12,697 nt of DNA from JBPESN01 sp051710625. Its GTDB lineage: Bacteria; Pseudomonadota; Gammaproteobacteria; Enterobacterales; Enterobacteriaceae. Numbering within the stretch: the first letter of the stretch is position 1; every line of letters starts with the position of its first letter. Shown here in pieces: positions 7,746 to 12,697 of the stretch. A program made the translations under genes and the position numbers. The stretch lies in assembly GCF_051710625.1 (NCBI RefSeq), contig NZ_JBPESN010000065.1, positions 1 through 12,697 on the forward strand, read 5' to 3'. The notes beneath the pieces are model-generated. The model was not told the DNA's origin. It did not search any database and saw only the letters and a program-made list of their open reading frames with translations.

Positions 7746-8714
7746 CTAATCAATTGCCGCGGTGATACGGCGATAAACCACCGGTAACGCTTGTGGCGCC
7801 ACGTCCCCCAGCTGGATGGCCGCGCGCGCTGCGTCCTCGCTCTGCGCCCGGCCGGCGGTAATCAGCATTTCGCTGCACAGCGCCATGGTGACCTCGAACA
7901 GCCGCGGGTTGTGTTCGTTGTTGGTGAGAAACCGGATCGCTTCGCGCACTTCCAGGGCGTTGCCGGCGCTGGAGGCCAGGACCTGATTCATATCGGTCAG
8001 CAACGCGGTCGTCCTGCAGCCCGCGCCGTTGGCAACGCCGACAATAGCCTGCGCCAGCGCTTCCGAACCTGCAAGGGTGGGCATCAGGGCGCCGGAACCT
8101 ACCTTGACGTCCATCACCAGCGCATCCAGCCCTACCGCCAGCTTTTTCGCCAGAATTGAGGCGGTGATAAGCGGGATCGAATCCACCGTCGCGGTAATAT
8201 CGCGAGTGGCATAAATACGCTTGTCCGCCGGCGCCAGCGAGTGGGTCTGCCCCATAATCGCCACTCCGACCTGTTTTATCTGGGCGCGGAAGGCATCGTC
8301 GTCCAGAAAAATCGCCAGCCCCGGAATGGCCTCCAGTTTATCGAGCGTGCCGCCGGTATGCCCGAGCCCGCGCCCGGAAACCATAGGTACGAAACCGCCG
8401 CAGGCGGCGATCATCGGCCCGAGCATCAGCGAGGTAACATCGCCCACGCCGCCGGTAGAATGCTTATCCACCACCGGCCCGCCCAATGCCTCACAGCGCC
8501 AGTCCAGAGTATGGCCGGAATCGCGCATCGCCAGCGGCAACGCCACACGTTCCTGCAAATTCATATCGTGGAAATAGATGCTCATCACCAGCGCGGCGTT
8601 TTGGCCCTCCGAAACGGTGTTATCGCGTACCCCATTGACGAAAAAGCGAATTTCTTCCGCGCTCAGCGGCTCACCATCCCGCTTTTTACGGATAATTTCT
8701 TGTGCCAGAAACAC
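7746..8714 (-). pseudogene. deoA: deoA: thymidine phosphorylase with a ~120-codon in-frame internal deletion
   Basis: DeoA splits thymidine and deoxyuridine with phosphate. The start is GTG 8714 (VFLAQEIIRKKRDG), with AGAGGGGA five bases upstream, matching the family N-terminus; an ATG at 8735 is in frame but lies before that Shine-Dalgarno. The N-terminal two thirds are well conserved: DKHSTGGVGDVTSLMLGP (phosphate site), SGRGLGHTGGTLDKLE, and the pyrimidine-site residues Arg171, Ser186 and Lys190 (E. coli numbering). After EMLITAGRAQSEDAARA the sequence jumps to AIQLGDVAPQALPVVYRR, which aligns with the extreme C-terminus of E. coli DeoA. E. coli residues about 299-420, most of the C-terminal domain, are missing, giving 322 residues instead of 440. 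The frame stays open. A folded, active enzyme is unlikely but not excluded; removal without a polar effect keeps deoB and deoD in the operon. Confidence 0.88.
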
Positions 8715-8791
8715 AGTATCCCCTCTGCAAAGCAAAGCGGGCCGCAGCCCGAAAAACGGCTTTTGCCGCCGCGGCGGCGCACCGTCACGGC

Positions 8792-9571
8792 TTAATACCC
8801 GTTTGCGTCAGGTTGCGCTTCCTGGCCCAGGACCGTCAGCAGACTGCCCAACAGACTGGAGGCACCGAAGCGGAAATGGCGCGCATCAGCCCAGCCCTCG
8901 CCCATAATCTCATCGGCAAGGGCCAGATAGGCCGCGGCCTCTTCGGCGGTGCGCACGCCGCCAGCTGCTTTGAACCCTACCCGTTCGGCAGCGCTTTCCT
9001 CCACGATAGTGGTTAGCATAATGCCGGCGCTTTCCAGAGTGGCGTTCACCGGCACTTTGCCGGTGGAGGTTTTGATGAAATCCGCGCCGCCCGCAATCGC
9101 CAGCTGCGACGCGCGGCGGATGAGATCCGGCCGGCGCAGTTCGCCGCTCTCGATAATCACCTTCAGTAGCACCTGCCGGGCGCGGCACACTGCGCTGGCC
9201 TCTTTCACCATTTCCAGCCCGGTGTGTTCATTGCCGGCAATAAGCGCTCGATAGGGGAATACAATATCCACTTCATCCGCACCATAGGCGATAGCGGCGC
9301 GGGTTCCAGCCAGCGCGGTTTCCAGGCAGTCATTGCCGTGGGGAAAATTGGTCACGGTAGCGATACATACCGCCGTGCTGCCTTGAGCGTCAAGCGTCTG
9401 GCGAGCAATGGGAATGAAACGCGGATAAAGACACACCGCCGCGGTGTCGCCCACGGGCGTGTGCGCCTGGCGGCAAAGGGCGATGACCTTTTCATCGGTA
9501 TCGTCATCGTTCAGGGTGGTCAGGTCCATGAGGCCCAGCGCGCGCTGGGCCACAAGGGTTAATTGATTCAT
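8792..9571 (-). CDS. deoC: DeoC deoxyribose-phosphate aldolase
   Basis: DeoC is a class I aldolase that cleaves deoxyribose-5-phosphate into acetaldehyde and glyceraldehyde-3-phosphate. From ATG 9571 it has 259 residues, equal to E. coli DeoC, with GGAGAG six bases before the start. An in-frame ATG at 9616 was rejected because it precedes that Shine-Dalgarno. LMDLTTLNDDDTDEKVIALC, CLYPRFIPIAR and TNFPHGN are present. The catalytic set is complete: Asp102 in GADEVDIVF, Schiff-base Lys167 in DFIKTSTGK and Lys201 in VGFKAAGGVRTAE. There are no lesions. First gene of the operon; deoA follows after 77 bp. Confidence 0.96.
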   Translation of the reverse strand: MNQLTLVAQRALGLMDLTTLNDDDTDEKVIALCRQAHTPVGDTAAVCLYPRFIPIARQTLDAQGSTAVCIATVTNFPHGNDCLETALAGTRAAIAYGADEVDIVFPYRALIAGNEHTGLEMVKEASAVCRARQVLLKVIIESGELRRPDLIRRASQLAIAGGADFIKTSTGKVPVNATLESAGIMLTTIVEESAAERVGFKAAGGVRTAEEAAAYLALADEIMGEGWADARHFRFGASSLLGSLLTVLGQEAQPDANGY

Positions 9572-9925
9572 TGTACTCTCCAACTTACCGTTTTTCGCCG
9601 TGGCGCGAATCTGCAAACAGCGCGCGGAACAAGCTAGTGTTCACGCGCAACGAGGTTGGCGAGCGGACTTGGTTCCATAAAAGAGCTACCCGCCGGCCAT
9701 GCAGACCGCGGGCGTCAGAGTTCCCTCTCGCCGCGCCGTTATTTAGTGCACGGGGCATTGTGCTCTCCCCGTATTGCGCTGACGCTATTTTTTCATATTT
9801 AGGTGAAATAAGCTGCTGCATTATCGCGTTTTATGCGCCACAACACGAAAATCATGCTGCAACCGCACTGCCGCGTCGTGCGCCGGGCCAACACGTACCC
9901 GCGCTGCCGTGGATGACCCGTTTTA
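9572..9925. promoter_or_regulatory. Intergenic region upstream of deoC (deo promoter region expected)
   Basis: These 354 bp separate deoC from yjjV, where E. coli has yjjW and yjjI plus the deo promoters. No gene is recognised; a 78-codon minus-strand frame (9585-9821) has no family features. A strong inverted repeat lies at 9622-9648 (listed separately). A weaker one, TTTCA-N8-TGAAA, lies at 9791-9808 beside an AT-rich stretch that could hold a promoter. I could not identify convincing CRP, CytR or DeoR sites by eye, so control of the operon is unresolved. Confidence 0.4.
9622..9648. repeat. Inverted repeat 51 bp upstream of deoC
   Basis: GCGCG-GAACA (9622-9631) is mirrored by TGTTC-A-CGCGC (9638-9648) around a 6-base AGCTAG centre. 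This makes a 10-bp stem with one bulged base. It could be an operator or a leader hairpin of the deo operon. It does not match the DeoR operator known from E. coli (TGTTAGAA...TTCTAACA). Confidence 0.55.
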
Positions 9926-10714
9926 TTATGCCGCGCCGGGGCCGCGCGCCGGCAGTCCAAACAGACGCAAACTATTTTGATACAGCGTATCGGCAATCAC
10001 CACCGGTGGCTCGGGGCGCAGTTTGCACAGCGCTGCAAACGTCTGGCGGATGCGCTCCGGCCGGTTAGGCTGCCCCTGGTGACCGGACAACGGCATATCA
10101 GGCGCATCGGTCTCCAGCAGCAGACATGTCAACGGCAGTCGGGCCATGACGTCACGGGTTTTGCTGGCACGGGGATAGGTAATGGTTCCACCGACGCCGA
10201 GATAATAGCCCAGCCGAACAAACATCTCCGCCTGCTGATAGCTGCCTGCAAAACCATGCACCACGCCCGTCCGCGGCACGGTCAGGGTCTGCAACAGCTT
10301 GGCCAGCCGGTCGTGGGTACGGCGGGAGTGCAGTATCACCGGCAAATCGTAGCGCGCCGTCAATGACGATAGCTGACGCGGCAGTTGCGGCTGCGGCATA
10401 TAAGTATCCAGACCGATTTCCCCGACTGCCGCAAGGGTGGCGTGATGCCGGTGCAGCTGCGGCTGTAGTTGGTCGACATCCTCATCCAGATGCCGGTCGA
10501 TGGCGATGGGATGCAGAGCGAGCGTGGCATGCACATCGGGTAACGTTGCGCCAGCGCCAGCACGCCTGCGAATCTTTCTGCCGCCACAAACGGCACCAGA
10601 ATGCGCTCAACCCCCCCCCCCCGCCGCCGCCAGTTGTAAACTTTGCTGCTTCTGGCCTGAAAACGGCGGGAAATCAAAATGATAATGGGTATCGATAAAG
10701 CGCGGTTGGTGCAT
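9926..10714 (-). pseudogene. yjjV: yjjV: TatD-family metal-dependent hydrolase, two frameshifts
   Basis: YjjV belongs to the TatD family of metal-dependent (deoxyribonuclease-like) hydrolases with a TIM-barrel fold. ATG 10714 gives MHQPRFIDTHYHFDFPPF with the metal-binding HxH (THYH). Translation stops after LQLAAAGGGG at a run of 12 G in the coding strand (plus-strand C 10611-10622); eight would keep the frame and match the family length. The following frame, VERILVPFVAAERFAGVLALAQRYP, breaks again near 10536-10540, where one base is missing. The rest is the conserved body: GEIGLD, LPVILHSRRTHD, GVVHGFAGSYQQAE, GVGGTITYPRASKTRD and LLLETDAPDMP, ending at TAA 9926. The two shifts sum to a multiple of three but leave a stop at the tract, so the gene is inactive unless the tract changes and the second lesion is also repaired. 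Confidence 0.9.
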
Positions 10715-10763
10715 TGGCCCCCTGTTTTCAGCGGCGTTTTAACAGCCGCCCTGACCTTTCCTT

Positions 10764-10994
10764 TTACAGCTTATAACATAACGCATCGCCCGCGGTGACA
10801 AAACGCCAGCCGGCGCGGAAAATCAACGAGCCAGCCCCCCCTATATTGTTAAGGGACGCAATACCAGCGGTTACGCTTGCTGATAACGGCAGGGCAGTAG
10901 GGAGGAGATAGGGCATCTGAGTACGGCGCCAGAAAATCTGGGTAAGGCGGTAGAGTAGAGAGAAACGCATGGCCGCTACCCGTAGGGTAAACAT
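10764..10994 (-). pseudogene. Possible fragment of an MFS (ACS-type) transporter
   Basis: A 76-codon frame contains LPTALPLSASVTAGIASLNN followed by IGGAG. This resembles the LPTA.LSG.AAA.GIALINSIGNLGG stretch common near the C-terminal transmembrane helices of anion:cation symporter-family MFS transporters. The frame then ends in unrelated sequence, and no other part of a transporter is recognisable nearby. It is at most a scrap of a decayed gene; chance resemblance cannot be excluded. The E. coli neighbour expected here, yjjU (patatin-like), is not seen. The remaining bases of the yjjV to 11042 interval hold nothing I recognise. Confidence 0.25.
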
Positions 10995-11041
10995 GATTGC
11001 CGGTGGCTGAATGACAAAATGTTAAACATCGCGACGGTGGC

Positions 11042-11233
11042 TTAATGCCAGGACTTATTGGGGTGAGAAGAGTTTGCCTTCATTGCTTTACCGTAATCTC
11101 CCTGTAAAACGCCGGAGAGGTAGTCATTGCTTCCCGCAACCCAGGCACAGCCGCTGTCAAACCACTCTGCCCACAATAACCACATCTGGATTTTCCATTG
11201 TTTCCATTTGCCAACCACGATGTCGCTATTCAT
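11042..11233 (-). CDS. Small CsbD/YjbJ-like protein, diverged
   Basis: The 63-residue product MNSDIVVGKWKQWK... aligns end to end with the CsbD (YjbJ) stress-protein family. The shared pattern is an N-terminal G-x-W-K-Q-x-K, then a W, a D-rich turn, I/V-x-G-x-x-D-x-L-x-G-x-x-Q-x-x-Y-G, and an Ala/Lys-rich tail with a C-terminal W. Here these appear as GKWKQWK, WVAGSNDYLSGVLQGDYGKA and SW. Family members are small soluble, often sigma-S-dependent proteins of unknown mechanism. The second segment has unusual hydrophobic residues (IQMWLLWAEWF) where a charged stretch is normal, which could mean decay. The start ATG 11233 has GGAAAGG close upstream. Nearness to osmY, another general-stress gene, fits. 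Confidence 0.6.
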   Translation of the reverse strand: MNSDIVVGKWKQWKIQMWLLWAEWFDSGCAWVAGSNDYLSGVLQGDYGKAMKANSSHPNKSWH

Positions 11234-11296
11234 AAGCCTTTCCGTAAACCGTTTAGAAGTACTGGCCCGAAGGGCAGTCTGGTTTCACAGGCAACA

Positions 11297-11458
11297 CTAC
11301 CTGCAGCGACGACCGGTGAACAAGCTTATCAGGAACAGGATAATACCCACGACGAATACGATTTTCGCGGCCCAGGCTGCTGTACCTGGCAGACCACCAA
11401 ACCCTAATGCAGCTGCAATCAAGGCAATAACCAGAAAAATAATGCCCCAACGAAACAT
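11297..11458 (-). CDS. ytjA: YtjA small membrane protein (DUF1328 family)
   Basis: The product has 53 residues, equal to E. coli YtjA, and is almost identical to it: MFRWGIIFLVIALIAAALGF, then GGLPGTAAWAAKIVFVVGII and LFLISLF. Two hydrophobic segments (about 4-22 and 31-48) predict a two-pass inner-membrane protein of unknown function. The ATG at 11458 is chosen over an in-frame ATG at 11491 because AAGGAGAGG lies directly before it. In E. coli it follows osmY as it does here. Intact. Confidence 0.93.
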   Translation of the reverse strand: MFRWGIIFLVIALIAAALGFGGLPGTAAWAAKIVFVVGIILFLISLFTGRRCR

Positions 11459-11560
11459 AAGCCTCTCCTTACTCGAATGATGGAATGACAACTTTTGTGT
11501 ACCCGGGGAAGAAGAAGCGGTTCCCTCATCCTCTTACTTTACCGGCTATTTTAGATCCTT

Positions 11561-11583
11561 TAACCGCCAACACACCGCGGTTA
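11561..11583. repeat. Perfect 7-bp hairpin between osmY and ytjA
   Basis: TAACCGC and GCGGTTA are perfect inverted repeats around a 9-base loop (CAACACACC). The hairpin lies 20 bp after the osmY stop and about 100 bp before ytjA, both read on the minus strand. There is no T-run, so it is not a standard intrinsic terminator. It could act as an RNA 3'-end stabiliser or attenuator between the two genes. Confidence 0.5.
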
Positions 11584-11603
11584 CCTTTCCCTCGCGTTAC
11601 ACC

Positions 11604-12218
11604 TTATTGGCCGGAGGTGAGATCGTTTTTAACGCTCTTCACGCCATCAACCGCCTTGGCAACGCTTTCTGCACGGGTTATCTGCGCAGCATTTTCGACT
11701 TTACCGCTTAACTGCACGATACCGTCGGTAGTTTCAACCTTAATCATGCGCGACGGTACGCTTTTATCCGCCAGGAATTTTGCCTTCACTTCACTGGTGA
11801 TCGCCGCGTCGCTAGCGTAGGTCTTAACCGAAGTGTTATTGGCTTCTTTAACATGCAGTTTGTCGCTAACGAATTTTACGCCTTTGACATTACGAGCAGA
11901 GGCGACCGCTTTTTCCGCCTGGCTCTAGTTCGCGACAAAACCGCTCAGCGTAACGACGCCTTGATTGGTCTCGACGGAAATATCGTTGCTATTGACGGCA
12001 TCATTGCCCAGGAGCGCGCTTTTCACTTTTGCGGTAATGGCGCTGTCGCCCATGTACCCCGACGCTGATTTCATGGAGCTATCGATTTTCTGCCCCGTGG
12101 TATTGGCCGCAGATTTGGCATCCTGCGTCACGGAAGTGTCCGCCATTGCGGTTGCGCCGGCCAGGACTAAACCCAGTACGATAGCCGTAAGCGATTGTGC
12201 AATCTTGGTCTTATTCAT
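11604..12218 (-). pseudogene. osmY: osmY: periplasmic BON-domain stress protein interrupted by an amber codon
   Basis: OsmY is a periplasmic, osmotically and sigma-S-induced chaperone-like protein with two BON domains. The ATG at 12218 has AAGGA eight to nine bases upstream and gives a signal peptide MNKTKIAQSLTAIVLGLVLA, likely cut after AMA. The motif DSAITAKVKSALLGND opens BON domain 1. At codon 98 a TAG (11925-11927) replaces the Gln expected after GFVAN (E. coli GFVESQAQAEEAV). The same frame then continues without any other lesion through SQAEKAVASARNVKGVK, KLHVKEANN and BON domain 2 (SEVKAKFLADKSVPSRMIKVE), ending AVDGVKSVKNDLTSGQ. The whole is 204 sense codons apart from the stop, close to 201 in E. 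coli. Loss appears recent, and partial readthrough cannot be excluded. An upstream in-frame ATG (12314) is unlikely because it has no signal peptide at its start. Confidence 0.92.
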
Positions 12219-12697
12219 CGATGTTTTCCTTTTATTATTCCACCCAATGCCTGGGCGATGCGCCACAACTGTAGCTTGAATAATCTGCCGCCGCGTAATA
12301 AGCCGGTCAGGCATTCAACAATTTCCGCGTCCTGCAACCTTGCAGTGACCTTCATTAAAAAAATATGTGGGGTGGCAATCATTTCTGGACTCTTAAGTTA
12401 AACGATGGGTTAGCCGGAAGCCATTTAATGGCGCGGCTTACAGAAATTTTACAGATTCTGGACTCGTCGCAAAAAAATGAGCAAAAAATGATTTTTTTGC
12501 ACTAAATTCTGGACTCGAATGACTGTGGTTTGAGCAGATTTAAAGGTAGTATAAACACCTTTTGGGCATCCATTAGATATATGTAAATTAGGTTAAAAAA
12601 TATTAGTAAATCATAAAAATAATGAAATGAGATAGATAATGGCCTAATCTTTATTTAGGCCGCTCCACTTTTCTTACAGTTTAAGCTTGCCACATCT
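12219..12697. other. Non-coding region upstream of osmY, AT-rich distally, with hairpins
   Basis: No gene is recognised in these 479 bp; prfC, the E. coli neighbour, is not reached. The first ~160 bp should include the osmY leader and promoter, but I could not place promoter boxes with confidence. It contains CTGCAA-CC-TTGCAG (12332-12345). Further out lie a compound hairpin at 12412-12438 (AGCCG-gaa-GCCAT-tta-ATGGC-g-CGGCT) and a 9-bp repeat GCAAAAAAA / TTTTTTTGC (12469-12477 and 12492-12500). A third hairpin, GGCCTAA / TTAGGCC, is at 12641-12661. A 10-bp motif occurs three times (see separate entry). The stretch after about 12540 is far more AT-rich than the rest of the window. Confidence 0.6.
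12383..12516 (+). repeat. Three direct copies of TTCTGGACTC
   Basis: The decamer TTCTGGACTC occurs at 12383-12392, 12456-12465 and 12507-12516, spaced 73 and 51 bp start to start. Copies 2 and 3 share a longer core, ATTCTGGACTCG. Hairpins lie between them. The motif is not one I can assign to a known regulator or mobile element. Confidence 0.7.

Noticed and set aside
9585..9821. 78-codon minus-strand frame upstream of deoC as a deo leader gene or yjjW/yjjI remnant
   Set aside because: Its sequence shows no radical-SAM or glycine-radical motifs and no good start context.
10360..10698. Plus-strand 111-codon frame opposite yjjV
   Set aside because: It is antisense to conserved TatD-family sequence and low in complexity around the homopolymer; a shadow frame.
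12268..12274. CTACAGT on the minus strand as a sigma-S -10 element of osmY
   Set aside because: It is only a partial match at about 50 bp from the start, with no supporting element; too weak to annotate.
12641..12661. Hairpin GGCCTAA/TTAGGCC as an intrinsic terminator
   Set aside because: Neither strand has a T-run directly after the stem, and no gene end is visible next to it; kept only as a hairpin in the region entry.
1..12697. CRISPR array, tRNA/rRNA genes, prophage or toxin-antitoxin system
   Set aside because: No regularly spaced repeats, tRNA-like cloverleafs, rRNA segments, phage structural genes or paired small toxin/antitoxin frames were seen.

Overview
The window looks like chromosomal DNA of a Sodalis-type insect endosymbiont: an enterobacterium of the Pectobacteriaceae/Sodalis group in an early stage of genome decay. 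The gene order is that of the trpR-side deo region of Escherichia coli, read in reverse: ettA, nadR, radA, serB, smp(ytjB), deoD, deoB, deoA, deoC, yjjV, ytjA, osmY. Encoded proteins resemble their E. coli counterparts closely. Base composition is enterobacterial and rather GC-rich. Roughly half of the genes are broken by small indels, nonsense codons or deletions, while others are intact. The assignment to Sodalis is an inference from this pattern; the species cannot be fixed without a search.

Layout. 1-164: right end of an IS3-family insertion sequence, ending about 65 bp before ettA. 229-1900: ettA, frameshifted by a 4-bp tandem duplication, followed by a strong terminator. 1949-3290 (minus): nadR with three frameshifts and no native stop. 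3304-4710 (minus): a serB/radA remnant. A deletion joined the first ~149 codons of serB to radA from about codon 140, and both halves carry further lesions. 4818-5384 (plus): smp, with an altered C-terminus. 5517-9571 (minus): the deoCABD operon. deoC, deoB and deoD are intact; deoA has lost about 120 codons in frame. 9926-10714 (minus): yjjV (TatD-family hydrolase), broken twice, once at a run of 12 C (12 G in the coding strand). 10715-11458: a possible MFS transporter scrap, a small CsbD-like ORF and an intact ytjA. 11604-12218 (minus): osmY with one in-frame amber codon. 12219-12697: non-coding, AT-rich at its distal end, with hairpins and a 10-bp motif present three times.

Taken together: NAD-linked regulation and salvage (NadR), serine synthesis (SerB), recombination branch migration (RadA), translation throttling (EttA) and the OsmY periplasmic stress chaperone all look lost or impaired. 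The purine branch of deoxynucleoside use is kept: DeoD releases deoxyribose-1-phosphate, DeoB isomerises it and DeoC cleaves it to acetaldehyde and glyceraldehyde-3-phosphate. The thymidine branch through DeoA is probably gone. Relative to E. coli, the lplA-yjjJ, yjjI-yjjW and yjjU intervals are missing between the genes that should flank them.

I found no undescribed multi-gene system here. The most distinctive items are the serB-radA deletion fusion, the selective decay of the deo operon, the 12-base homopolymer in yjjV, and the repeat- and hairpin-rich segment upstream of osmY.
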